Positions 1 to 6,915 of a DNA stretch of 36,622 nt are shown here, one piece after another. The stretch is taken from the NCBI GenBank assembly GCA_937885815.1, contig CALABM010000036.1, forward strand, positions 1 to 36,622. The letters run 5' to 3'. Below the pieces are notes generated by a model, which made no database searches, was not told the origin of the DNA, and was given only the letters and a program-made list of their open reading frames with translations. The stretch comes from an uncultured Verrucomicrobiales bacterium. GTDB lineage: Bacteria; Verrucomicrobiota; Verrucomicrobiia; Verrucomicrobiales; Akkermansiaceae. A program made the translations under genes and the position numbers. How positions within the stretch are numbered: position 1 is the stretch's first letter; every line of letters starts with the position of its first letter.

Positions 1-185
1 CTTGTGTTTCCTATGTGATGGTACTTATTTGTTACTCATGTCTTGGGCTCGCACCGCTGCCGGGTTGTTTGTTGTGGTGGCCGGGTGAGGTGCCGGGGCT
101 GCTGAGGCATGTGCTCGGTACGATGGCATTTGCTATGGTGCTGAGTGTAGCCGGACATGTGTTGGCTAAAGTTTCTGAGAAGTAA
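1..185 (+). CDS. C-terminal end of a small membrane protein (5' truncated)
   Basis: An open frame enters from the left edge (first full codon at base 3) and stops at TAA 183-185, giving about 60 visible residues. They are very hydrophobic (runs such as VMVLICYSCLGLAPL and GTMAFAMVLSVAGHVLA) and suggest two membrane-spanning segments followed by a short KVSEK tail. The start lies outside the window and the family is not recognised. A ribosome binding site for the next reading frame begins on the stop codon, so this gene is probably co-transcribed with the small genes that follow. It could still be a chance open frame, because only 185 bases are visible. Confidence 0.45.
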   Translation, partial: CVSYVMVLICYSCLGLAPLPGCLLWWPGEVPGLLRHVLGTMAFAMVLSVAGHVLAKVSEK

Positions 186-189
186 GGAG
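184..189 (+). promoter_or_regulatory. Shine-Dalgarno sequence AAGGAG
   Basis: A clear AAGGAG overlaps the stop codon of the upstream frame and lies 9 nt before ATG 199. It is one of the few strong SD motifs in the window and favours initiation at 199 rather than at ATG 221. Confidence 0.5.
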
Positions 190-198
190 AGCTGAGTT

Positions 199-234
199 AT
201 GGCAGCATATAGACGAAAGGATGGTAGCAGATGA
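199..234 (+). other. Possible 11-codon leader ORF overlapping the next gene
   Basis: ATG 199 has the best-placed SD in the area (AAGGAG at 184-189) but opens a frame of only 11 codons (MAAYRRKDGSR, stop 232-234). It overlaps the start of the 83-codon gene at 221 in another frame. It may be a translational-coupling leader. Alternatively, a frameshift between 199 and 232 may hide the true N-terminus of the next gene. No function can be assigned. Confidence 0.3.
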
Positions 235-472
235 GACTGTGGTGCTGGTGGATTTGAAGGGTTTTGAGTATTGCAAGTTGACGCCCCTGGCGAGGACGCT
301 TGATGTGAGTGTGAGTCAGATGAAGCAGCTTGTGGCTGATTTTTGTGAGACGCATGAGATTCGGATTCTGGAGCTGGGGGAGCGCAGTCAGTTGGTGAAT
401 GTGCGCGATTTTCGGCGGGCTCTGATGGACCGGGTGAATGTGCGCTGCGGGCTGCGGAAGGAGAGCGTGTGA
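221..472 (+). CDS. Small putative HTH protein, 83 aa
   Basis: This 83-residue protein has a central stretch (about residues 21-48, LTPLARTLDVSVSQMKQLV followed by ADF) that reads like a helix-turn-helix, so a small DNA-binding or excisionase-like role is possible but unproven. ATG 221 has no SD at a useful distance (a GAAAGG abuts it). Translation may therefore be coupled to the short frame at 199-234, or the true N-terminus may lie in that frame. It follows a membrane-protein end and precedes a 42-codon gene, all before a hairpin terminator, so the three probably form one transcript. The family is not recognised. Confidence 0.55.
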   Translation: MVADETVVLVDLKGFEYCKLTPLARTLDVSVSQMKQLVADFCETHEIRILELGERSQLVNVRDFRRALMDRVNVRCGLRKESV

Positions 473-498
473 GTTACGATTTACGAATTTCTTAGTTT

Positions 499-627
499 AT
501 GAAGTTGTTTCTTAGTTTTTTGACGTGTGCGGTGGGGCTGTTGGTTCTGCCGGGGGTGCTGGTGGAGCAGGTTGAGGCTTTCCGGGCATCTCGCGTGGTG
601 CCGGCGCCGACGCCGGGACTAGATTAA
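499..627 (+). CDS. Small exported or membrane peptide, 42 aa
   Basis: A 42-codon frame begins at ATG 499 with MKLFLSFLTCAVGLLVLPGV, a lysine followed by a long hydrophobic stretch typical of a signal anchor, and ends in a proline-rich tail (VVPAPTPGLD). It stops two bases before a strong hairpin at 630-660, which suggests it is the last gene of the small cluster. No clear SD precedes it. The family is unknown. The reality of the gene rests on the membrane-like N-terminus and on its fit between the 83-codon gene and the terminator. Confidence 0.45.
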   Translation: MKLFLSFLTCAVGLLVLPGVLVEQVEAFRASRVVPAPTPGLD

Positions 628-629
628 TT

Positions 630-660
630 AACGCTCGCTTTTCCATAAAAGGCGAGCGTT
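630..660 (+). terminator. Hairpin terminator after the small gene cluster
   Basis: A perfect 9-bp stem (AACGCTCGC / GCGAGCGTT) with a 13-nt loop starts just after the stop codon at 627. The T-run is weak (TTATTAG), so it may act in either orientation. Confidence 0.6.
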
Positions 661-756
661 ATTAGTATCTTATGCTCAACTTTTGATTGCTGGTGACCAT
701 TTTGGTGAAAATCCATGGTACACATTTTGGTACAGTTTGTGGTATCCTTATAACAA

Positions 757-786
757 TAAAAAAGGGCAGCTCTTGTGGAGCTGCCC
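757..786 (-). terminator. Rho-independent terminator of the flavodoxin-like gene
   Basis: On the minus strand a 9-bp GC-rich stem (GGGCAGCTC / GAGCTGCCC, 5-nt loop) is followed by TTTTTTATTG. It lies 24 nt beyond the stop of the minus-strand reductase gene. Confidence 0.85.
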
Positions 787-809
787 ATCATTGAATTGTC
801 TGCCACGTT

Positions 810-1457
810 TTAGCGTACGAAGTGAGTCCAGGCGCGGGGCTCGTCGAGTGTGGGGTGTGCAGGGCCCTGAGCGATGCACTGCATTATCCATGCAAGGTTT
901 CTGCCGAGGTTTCGCATGGTTTGGCAGCCTTCCGGATCCATCTGAACTTCACCGGGTCGCATGCCGTAAATCATGTTCCAGTAGAAGGAGCTGACGAGCG
1001 GCTGGTTATTGTAGGTGATGTACTTGTTGAGGCGGTCGAGTGTGGTGGAGGCACCGCCACGGCGTGCGACGGCGATAGTGGCACCGGGCTTGTATGCCAG
1101 CTTGCTGCCGGCGGAGTAGTACAGGCGGTCCAGCAGGGCGCACAGCGAGCCATTGGGGCCGGCAAAGTAGGTGGGGCTGCCGATGACGATGGCGTCTATC
1201 TCATCCAGCTTTTCATAGATGCTATTGTACAGCTCATCAGTCATGCCGCAGCGGCCGCTTTTCAGGCAGCGGCGGCAACCGATGCACCCTTGGACGGGGG
1301 TGGTGCCCAGCTGAATGATTTCTGCTTCTGCACCGCCAGCGCGGAGACCTTCCGCCACCATGGAGAGGGCGTGGAAGGTGTTGCCAGCGGCGTTCGGACT
1401 GCCATTAATAAGGAGAGCTTTCATGATGATGGAGATTTTCTTCATGAAGATTATCAT
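810..1457 (-). CDS. Flavodoxin-like NAD(P)H-dependent FMN reductase
   Basis: Flavodoxin-fold oxidoreductase (WrbA / iron-sulfur flavoprotein superfamily) expected to bind FMN and transfer electrons from NAD(P)H in the cytosol. The fold begins with MKALLINGSPNAAGNT (beta strand plus phosphate loop) and continues through IDAIVIGSPTYFAGPNGSL, the usual FMN-contact region. Four cysteines in CIGCRRCLKSGRC could hold an iron-sulfur centre or act as redox thiols. Three ATGs lie close together (1457, 1445, 1424). The first has GAGGGGG six nt upstream and was chosen, although homologues usually start at the third. Its own terminator follows, so it is monocistronic. The substrate is unknown. Confidence 0.85.
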   Translation of the reverse strand: MIIFMKKISIIMKALLINGSPNAAGNTFHALSMVAEGLRAGGAEAEIIQLGTTPVQGCIGCRRCLKSGRCGMTDELYNSIYEKLDEIDAIVIGSPTYFAGPNGSLCALLDRLYYSAGSKLAYKPGATIAVARRGGASTTLDRLNKYITYNNQPLVSSFYWNMIYGMRPGEVQMDPEGCQTMRNLGRNLAWIMQCIAQGPAHPTLDEPRAWTHFVR

Positions 1458-1487
1458 GAAGTTCCCCCTCGGGCAAGCAAAAAAGAC

Positions 1488-1515
1488 TTGCAAAATAGTT
1501 GTAGTTTGTTATGCT
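1488..1515 (+). promoter_or_regulatory. Putative sigma70 promoter of the thermonuclease gene
   Basis: TTGCAA (1488-1493), 16-bp spacer, TATGCT (1510-1515). The predicted start site gives a leader of about 22 nt before ATG 1545. Confidence 0.5.
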
Positions 1516-1544
1516 GGTGCGCGTTATAACAATTAGCTACCGTT

Positions 1545-2093
1545 ATGAAATCTATTATTGCTTTTTTTCTCAGGCTGCTGGGCTTTTCACATGCCGCATC
1601 TGCCTCAGATTCTTCTCGTATGCAGGTGCGTACGCTGTGGGGAAGGTGTGAGTTTGTACAGGATGGTGATTCCTTGCGTTTCCTTCCTGAGGGGACAAAT
1701 GAATGCGTACGAATACGCCTATATGGTATTGATGCTCCGGAGAAGGGGCAGGACTTTGCGGGGCAGTCGCGCCAGCTGCTGGTAAAGCTTACTCGCCGAA
1801 AGCGTTTACGTGTGGAAGTTCAGGATGTGGACCGCTACGGGCGATATGTGGCGAAAGTCTATGTGGGGAGCACTTATGTGAATGAGGAGATGCTGAGAGC
1901 GGGGCTTGCCTGGTTTTACAGCCATCATGCGGATGCTCTCAGTAATGCCGATTTAGCGGCAGCTGAACGTGAGGCCCGCTCCGCTCGCCGTGGCATGTGG
2001 GGGGATGATAGTATTATCAGCCCGCGAGAGTACCGCAATATGCATGGTACTGTGCATTCGAAGAAAGAGGAAAGTCCTTCACAAGGGCGCTAG
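1545..2093 (+). CDS. Secreted thermonuclease (SNase family), 182 aa
   Basis: Calcium-dependent nuclease of the staphylococcal nuclease family, which cuts DNA and RNA. After a hydrophobic N-terminus (residues 1-20, likely signal peptide or anchor) the SNase core has DGDSL at 40-44 (metal-binding Asp), RLYGIDAPE at 58-66 (Arg58, Asp63 and Glu66 matching the catalytic R/D/E) and DRYGRYVAKV at 96-105 (Arg100 matching the second catalytic Arg). ARRGMWGD at 147-154 is the conserved C-terminal motif. All catalytic positions are present, so it should be active in the periplasm or outside, perhaps for nucleic-acid scavenging. It is single and has its own promoter. Confidence 0.9.
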   Translation: MKSIIAFFLRLLGFSHAASASDSSRMQVRTLWGRCEFVQDGDSLRFLPEGTNECVRIRLYGIDAPEKGQDFAGQSRQLLVKLTRRKRLRVEVQDVDRYGRYVAKVYVGSTYVNEEMLRAGLAWFYSHHADALSNADLAAAEREARSARRGMWGDDSIISPREYRNMHGTVHSKKEESPSQGR

Positions 2094-2124
2094 ACTGATG
2101 TGCTGTGTCGTTCCGCGCAGAAGC

Positions 2125-2583
2125 TTAAATGTCTAAGTTGAAGTATACCCAGCCGGTTTCGGGAGAGAATAAAACCTCTCCTTCAATCTGAAGCTTCAGT
2201 ATGCTTGCTTTAAAGGTGTCGTCCCTCGTCCAGTCTTTGACAGTTTCTCCGGTGAATTGCTGGTAGTCTGCAGGGGTGTGGGCCACTCCCTTCACCTCAG
2301 AGAGCGTTTGCGAGGGAAGGCGAAAACAGCCCACCGCGTAGAGGTCTGCATCTTGATAAGGAAGTTCGAAACTGCTCAGTTCTTCGCCGGTATGGCTGAG
2401 GATAATTTTTACGGATGGGGCTGATATGTTCTCGCGTGGTACGTTAAACAATTTGCAGATAGTTTCAACATCTTGCTCTTGCTTGTAATTATCAGCCAGA
2501 ATAAAGCCTACGCCTATCAATACCAAAACAGCAAACAACAAACAGAAGCGGAACCGAGTACGTTTATTCCTCTGAGCCTTCAT
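2125..2583 (-). CDS. Membrane-anchored protein of unknown function, 152 aa
   Basis: A basic N-terminus (MKAQRNKRTRFRF) followed by one membrane helix (about residues 13-30) and a roughly 120-residue soluble domain, likely periplasmic. The domain is beta-rich in appearance (SVKIILSHTGEELSSFELPY, ILKLQIEGEVLFSPETGWVYF). No catalytic motif or known family is recognised. It lies 46 nt downstream of the symporter gene on the same strand and may be co-transcribed. The opposing thermonuclease gene ends only about 30 nt away, with no obvious hairpin between the convergent ends. Confidence 0.65.
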   Translation of the reverse strand: MKAQRNKRTRFRFCLLFAVLVLIGVGFILADNYKQEQDVETICKLFNVPRENISAPSVKIILSHTGEELSSFELPYQDADLYAVGCFRLPSQTLSEVKGVAHTPADYQQFTGETVKDWTRDDTFKASILKLQIEGEVLFSPETGWVYFNLDI

Positions 2584-2629
2584 AATGAAAAATCATTGTT
2601 TGTTTTAACGGGGCTGATGATGCTAAACA

Positions 2630-3985
2630 TCAACAATCTCGCTTCTTCACAAAGAGAATGGCGGCACCTATCCAGATGAGAAGGGCTGCCGCAGAGATTC
2701 CCAGCATGATGGCCCAGCCCAGTTTGTAAAGGAGGGTGAGCGCAAGGGCTGTCCAGAGGCCGCCGCCCATGATGGGCTCGTGGAGCAACTGCTTGTAACC
2801 GAATGCCTGAGTGGCACAGGTCTTGCTTTCGGGGTCCGCGGCGCGCAGCAGCAGCAAGCCGGTTGCCGTGACGCCCAAGGACTGGCCGAATTCTGCAATC
2901 GCGCATTCAAACCAGGACTCGCGGAAGAGGCGGCGGGCTACCACTACCACCATGAAGAGGGAGAGCATTGTGCCCAGTACGATAAGCACCAGAAGGCCCA
3001 CCCAGTTATCCAGCACTACCTGTAGTTTGATGGTGGCCATAGCTGAGACAACGAGGAAATCCAGCGCGGCACCGGAGATGCGCTGCATCTGCCCGTGATC
3101 AATGAGGCTGTGTACACGTACCTTCTGAGCCATTTTCTGCATGAGCAGACCGCCAATCATGCAGAACGGGAAGAGCGGGAAGCCTTTGAGCAGGGTGATA
3201 GTGCCATCCGAGCGGCATGCTCCCTCCAGCTCCTGCAGCCCGAAACGCATGCCGAAGCCGATGAGTATGGCGAGGCCTACCAGCGAGATGTGCCAAGCGA
3301 GGGAATCAATGGAATCACAGTACACCGTCTGCACACCGGCAGCGGGCTGGGATTCCTTGCCGTAGATGCCTTTCTTCTGGAGCTCATCCTGTTCGCTGAA
3401 GCGGCGCACGTTCTGGATGTAGCCCTTGCGAGCGGCCCAGTTCACGAGGATAATGCCGATGATGACGGCCAGCAGCATGCCTGCGGTGGCCATGGTGTAC
3501 CCGAGGGCCACACCATCCTCCCAGCCGAAGGATTCAAAGCTCTCGGCCATGCCGCTAACGGTACCATGGCCTCCTTGGAAACCAATTTCAAGCAGATTGC
3601 CAAAGCCCTCATTCGTTCCAAAAAACGGCATCAGGAGAAAACCTACTGCAGCAAAGCCGATAACGTACTGCCCCCAGGCCAGAATCTGCCCAAAACACAG
3701 CTGTGGGAATGCCACGCGCACAACTTTCTTCAGCGGCGGTGTCACTACGCCCAGAAAGAGTGTAGCAAACACTACGTTAATCATAAAGCCGGGAAGCTGG
3801 CCCACGGTCTTAATGACATCTTCCGGGAGAATCTGTGGAAAGCACTGAAAAATCAGCAAGCCCACGAAGCCGCCGATAACGGAACTAGGCAGGTAACAGC
3901 GCTGAAGCAAAGGGATGAGCGTACGGAGAATCTTTCCGATTACCAGTAGCACGGAAAGAAGGCAGAATACGAAAATCGCGGTCAT
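2630..3985 (-). CDS. gltS: GltS-type sodium:glutamate symporter family protein
   Basis: A 451-residue, very hydrophobic protein with about 10-12 predicted membrane helices, resembling the ESS/GltS family that takes up glutamate with sodium. Family-like features are the early YLPSSVIGGFVGLL segment and a second half with similar glycine-rich re-entrant character (FGQSLGVTATGLLLL). It is slightly longer than the roughly 400 residues of E. coli GltS. ATG 3985 has no SD. A sigma70-like promoter inside an inverted repeat lies about 40-70 bases upstream. The substrate is inferred from family resemblance only and could be another dicarboxylate. Confidence 0.75.
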   Translation of the reverse strand: MTAIFVFCLLSVLLVIGKILRTLIPLLQRCYLPSSVIGGFVGLLIFQCFPQILPEDVIKTVGQLPGFMINVVFATLFLGVVTPPLKKVVRVAFPQLCFGQILAWGQYVIGFAAVGFLLMPFFGTNEGFGNLLEIGFQGGHGTVSGMAESFESFGWEDGVALGYTMATAGMLLAVIIGIILVNWAARKGYIQNVRRFSEQDELQKKGIYGKESQPAAGVQTVYCDSIDSLAWHISLVGLAILIGFGMRFGLQELEGACRSDGTITLLKGFPLFPFCMIGGLLMQKMAQKVRVHSLIDHGQMQRISGAALDFLVVSAMATIKLQVVLDNWVGLLVLIVLGTMLSLFMVVVVARRLFRESWFECAIAEFGQSLGVTATGLLLLRAADPESKTCATQAFGYKQLLHEPIMGGGLWTALALTLLYKLGWAIMLGISAAALLIWIGAAILFVKKRDC

Positions 3986-4024
3986 GATTCAGTTAATTTG
4001 GAGAGGAAACGGCTTAGCCGGGCG

Positions 4025-4056
4025 TGACTATATCACCATTGAGGTCATATAGTCAA
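4025..4056 (-). promoter_or_regulatory. gltS promoter inside an inverted repeat (possible operator)
   Basis: On the minus strand TTGACT (4051-4056) and TATAGT (4027-4032) are separated by 18 bp. The same bases form a 9-bp inverted repeat (TGACTATAT 4025-4033 / ATATAGTCA 4047-4055), extendable to about 13 bp with one mismatch. Each arm covers one promoter box, a layout suited to a repressor dimer. It also lies just after the waaA stop, so it could double as a transcript-end hairpin. Confidence 0.45.
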
Positions 4057-4069
4057 GCCGTAAAGGTAT

Positions 4070-5344
4070 TTAATAGAGTGTCTCTACCAGCTCCACACTA
4101 CGGCGTGTTGCGCCGGAATGCACATGCAAGGCGTTATAGGCGCGCTCGCAGCGAGCGGCTGTCTCCTCCTTGTCTGAGAGCACCTGAACAAGCGTGTCTT
4201 TCAGCGCTTCTTTTTCACACTGCCAGACGCCTTTTTCCGCGTTCAGGAGAGTAACTAGGTCTGCGAAGTTGGTCATATCCGGGCCGAAGATGACAGGGAC
4301 TCTGGCAGCGATAGCTTCCACAGGGTTCTGCCCGCCACGCGCGAGGAAACTCTTGCCGATGATAGCCACGTCTGCCAGGGCGGTCCAGTCTCTCAGCTCA
4401 CCCGTTGTATCTGCCACATAGCAGAGATTTTCCGGGAGGGGGCTGGGCAGGGTGCCGGCAGTACGCAGTACGGGGGTGAAGCCAGCTGCAGTCAAATCTT
4501 TCACCACATCTGCTCTGCGTTCTGCATGGCGCGGTACGATGAGGGGGAAGGCGCCGGCTTCACGCACAGCGGTAGCGATAAGAGCTTCTTCCCCGGCATG
4601 GGTGCTGGCTGCCAGTACTACGGGTTTTCCTCCGCTGATAGTGTTCAGCAGGTCGCGGAACTCTGCGCGGGGCTCTGCGGGAGTGTCCCCCATCACATCA
4701 AACTTAATGCTGCCGGTGACAGTGATGATTTCTTCCCGTACGCCAATGCCGCCGAACCTGCCTTTATCTCGCTCATTCTGGGCGCCGAGGGCGCTAAGGC
4801 GTGAGAACAGGAGGGAGGTGATGCCGCGCACCTTGCGGTAACGGCCTTCGCTGCGGGGGGAAAGGCGGGCATTCAACATCAGCATTGGAATACGGCGGCG
4901 GTGGCAGGCCTCCGCAAAGTTCGGCCAAAGCTCAGCTTCAATGAGCACCACGGCTTTCGGCTGGAAGCGTTTCAGGCATCTGCCTGAGAGGCCGGGAACA
5001 TCCAGCGGTGAGTACAGAGCACGTACTCCGGGCAGGGCGGCATCTCGTACCACCTGATGACCGGTGGCGGTGCTGGTAGCCAGTACAACGGGCTCTTTAT
5101 GTGTTTTAATCCACTCACGAATAAACTTCAGGGCGATGAACACTTCACCCACACTTACAGCATGCACATACAGGCCGCCTTTTGGCTCATCCTCGATTTT
5201 TACCTTATACAGGCCGAAGCGCTCCCGGAGGCCCGTGCCGAAGCCACCACGCTTTTTCATCTTTATCAGGTAACCCGGTATCGAGAGAATGAGGAATACC
5301 GGCAGAAAAAGATTGTATATCAGCAGAAAAATAAAGCGTTTCAT
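4070..5344 (-). CDS. waaA: 3-deoxy-D-manno-octulosonic acid (Kdo) transferase
   Basis: WaaA/KdtA (424 residues, the usual family length) transfers Kdo from CMP-Kdo to lipid IVA at the inner face of the inner membrane, an essential step of LPS core synthesis. An N-terminal membrane segment (residues 1-29) is followed by GLRERFGLY with the putative catalytic Glu41, then HAVSVGEV at 61-68 and a C-terminal Rossmann half containing RHAERR and the GGQNPVEAIAARVPVIFGP motif that binds the nucleotide sugar. The start codon overlaps the stop of rsmD by 4 nt (ATGA), so the two are translationally coupled. Its presence shows the organism makes lipid A-Kdo LPS. Confidence 0.95.
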   Translation of the reverse strand: MKRFIFLLIYNLFLPVFLILSIPGYLIKMKKRGGFGTGLRERFGLYKVKIEDEPKGGLYVHAVSVGEVFIALKFIREWIKTHKEPVVLATSTATGHQVVRDAALPGVRALYSPLDVPGLSGRCLKRFQPKAVVLIEAELWPNFAEACHRRRIPMLMLNARLSPRSEGRYRKVRGITSLLFSRLSALGAQNERDKGRFGGIGVREEIITVTGSIKFDVMGDTPAEPRAEFRDLLNTISGGKPVVLAASTHAGEEALIATAVREAGAFPLIVPRHAERRADVVKDLTAAGFTPVLRTAGTLPSPLPENLCYVADTTGELRDWTALADVAIIGKSFLARGGQNPVEAIAARVPVIFGPDMTNFADLVTLLNAEKGVWQCEKEALKDTLVQVLSDKEETAARCERAYNALHVHSGATRRSVELVETLY

Positions 5345-5904
5345 ATGTCTTTTCTGTAGAAGAGAATGGTGTTTTTGCCGTAGGTGCGTTCATCTATGAG
5401 CTTCCAGCCGGGGAACTCACGCGTGTGGATATCACCCACGCCGTAGCCCAACTGTGCTTCTGCGATGAAGTATCCATCGTCTTCCAGCAGTTCATGCAGT
5501 CGGTCCGTCATGAGCTCTGCTATCATATCGCGGTCGCCTATTGCCTTGGCATAAGGCGGATCCGCGAAGATGATATCGTAACGCCCCATGTCACGTTTCA
5601 CGAACTGGAGACAATCACTCTGTACTACGCTTCCGCCGGTCAGACGGCTGTTCTCCATATTAGTGCGAGCCATGGCGCACGACTGCCTTGCGGCGTCCAC
5701 CATGCGCGCAGAAGCTGCTCCACGGCTCAGTGCTTCAAGCCCTACAGATCCGGAGCCACAGTACAAATCCAGCACGCGGGCCCCGGAAATAATGGGGCCG
5801 ATGATGTTAAAGAGGGCTTCACGCACTCTGTCCTGTGTGGGGCGCACTTCGCCCTGCGGCACGCGGATGTTGTATCCCTTTGCTTTTCCTGCAATGATTC
5901 TCAT
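5341..5904 (-). CDS. rsmD: 16S rRNA (guanine966-N2)-methyltransferase
   Basis: RsmD methylates N2 of G966 in 16S rRNA using SAM, acting on assembled small-subunit precursors. The 187-residue protein opens with MRIIAGKAKG and RPTQDRVREALFNII, both family hallmarks. The SAM loop is LDLYCGSGSVGLEALSRGA (45-63) and the catalytic DPPY is at 115-118. It sits 9 nt after the upstream secreted-protein gene and overlaps waaA by 4 nt, so it likely shares a transcript with both. Confidence 0.95.
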   Translation of the reverse strand: MRIIAGKAKGYNIRVPQGEVRPTQDRVREALFNIIGPIISGARVLDLYCGSGSVGLEALSRGAASARMVDAARQSCAMARTNMENSRLTGGSVVQSDCLQFVKRDMGRYDIIFADPPYAKAIGDRDMIAELMTDRLHELLEDDGYFIAEAQLGYGVGDIHTREFPGWKLIDERTYGKNTILFYRKDI

Positions 5905-5913
5905 ATGATGGCG

Positions 5914-6783
5914 TTATCTTCTACGTCTGCGGCGGTTATTTCGGCGCTCATTCCGTCTGGAAGGTCTGTCAGGACGCGCAGCAGGCTGTGAGGGCTGCGC
6001 TTGGGGCTGTTCTGCCTCCGGGGGCGCAGGCTTGGCTTCTTCGGGATCCGGTGCAGGGGGACCTACTCGGAAACGAATCGTGTAGTTACCCTGAGCCAGC
6101 ACATTTCCGCTGCCCTGAGCGCGTTCCGAAAAATAGTATGTGAGGTAGAGGAACTCGCCATTCGTACGCCGGCTGATGGTGAGGGATTCTGTAATTCTGG
6201 ACATTGCGTCGGACTTATTGAGAGACCACGTCGTGCCGGTTCTCGCGCCGTAGAGGTTGTCAGAATTACTGGAGAAAGACGTGGCTGTCATCTCTCCGTT
6301 GTTTGATGTCCACACGTTCTTGTCCGCATGGTACACGAAGCCGCAGATTGCCAGATGTGAGGTTTGTCTGGTGAACGTATTGACGCTTATGCCGTGAAGG
6401 GACCACTGATTATTTCCCTTATCAAAGGCGCCAAGTTGCACGACTTGGAGCGCTTTAAGTTCAATTTTTTTCCATTCAGTGCGGTATGCCTCATATGCTG
6501 AGCGGTCAGGCCATAAATCTTCAGAGTATGGGATAAGCTGAGTGCTATCATATGAGGCGAAGAACTCCTGTTGTCTCTGAGGCGGGAGCGTCTGGAGGCG
6601 TGCAAGGATTGCCTGTTGCATCTGTATGAACTCCTGAGTCGGCGCGGGGGATACAGTTTCACCGGTGATGCGCATGCCATTACCAGGGAAATTCATGAGC
6701 GCGGCAGGCACCTCAGCACAAACGGCAGTGCTGACAAGCGCAGGAAGAGAGACGAAGGTGAGAGTAAAAAAAAGAGATTTCAT
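5914..6783 (-). CDS. Secreted protein with Pro/Arg-rich tail, paralogue of the 6916-7680 gene
   Basis: A 289-residue exported protein with a signal peptide ending near VCA at residues 21-23. Residues of about 50-240 align with the next gene along (shared blocks MQQA..RLQTLP, PYSE.LWP.R..Y.AY..EWKK, VW.SNNGE, YGA.TGT.W.L.K.D..SR.TE, YYFSER / YYSFSER), so the two arose by tandem duplication. This copy adds a tail rich in Pro, Glu and Ala that ends in an Arg-rich run (RRNERRNNRRRRRR), which could bind nucleic acid or anionic envelope polymers. No known domain is recognised. It has its own promoter (6798-6826) and precedes rsmD by 9 nt. Confidence 0.8.
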   Translation of the reverse strand: MKSLFFTLTFVSLPALVSTAVCAEVPAALMNFPGNGMRITGETVSPAPTQEFIQMQQAILARLQTLPPQRQQEFFASYDSTQLIPYSEDLWPDRSAYEAYRTEWKKIELKALQVVQLGAFDKGNNQWSLHGISVNTFTRQTSHLAICGFVYHADKNVWTSNNGEMTATSFSSNSDNLYGARTGTTWSLNKSDAMSRITESLTISRRTNGEFLYLTYYFSERAQGSGNVLAQGNYTIRFRVGPPAPDPEEAKPAPPEAEQPQAQPSQPAARPDRPSRRNERRNNRRRRRR

Positions 6784-6797
6784 GAGCTACAACCTGC

Positions 6798-6826
6798 ATT
6801 CTATCATGCAGTTTTTACTTTGACAA
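6798..6826 (-). promoter_or_regulatory. Promoter of the Pro/Arg-tailed secreted protein
   Basis: Minus-strand TTGTCA (6821-6826), 17-bp spacer, TAGAAT (6798-6803) with an extended TGA just before the -10. The spacer resembles that of the paralogue's promoter (AAGTAAAAA...TGATAGA). The leader is about 7 nt. Confidence 0.65.
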
Positions 6827-6861
6827 GCAGGAAAAGCGATTGCTTCATTAAAAATACAGGC

Positions 6862-6890
6862 AAAAGCCGCAGCAGAATGCCACGGCTTTT
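6862..6890 (-). terminator. Terminator of the second paralogue
   Basis: Minus-strand hairpin AAAAGCCG / CGGCTTTT with a 13-nt loop, about 25 nt beyond the stop at 6916. The stem itself ends in TTTT. It separates the two paralogous genes into individual transcripts. Confidence 0.6.
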
Positions 6891-6915
6891 ACTCTGAACA
6901 ACTGTGTTACGGGTG

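Noticed and set aside
822..1529. A 235-codon plus-strand frame opposite the flavodoxin-like gene
   Set aside because: The minus-strand frame has a clear flavodoxin fold, start region and terminator; the plus frame shows no domain.
2094..2124. Terminator between the thermonuclease gene and the convergent unknown gene
   Set aside because: No stable stem with a T-run could be found in this 31-base gap.
3095..3949. A 284-codon plus-strand frame opposite gltS
   Set aside because: Antisense shadow of a membrane-protein gene; the product is rich in His, Glu and Ala with no domain.
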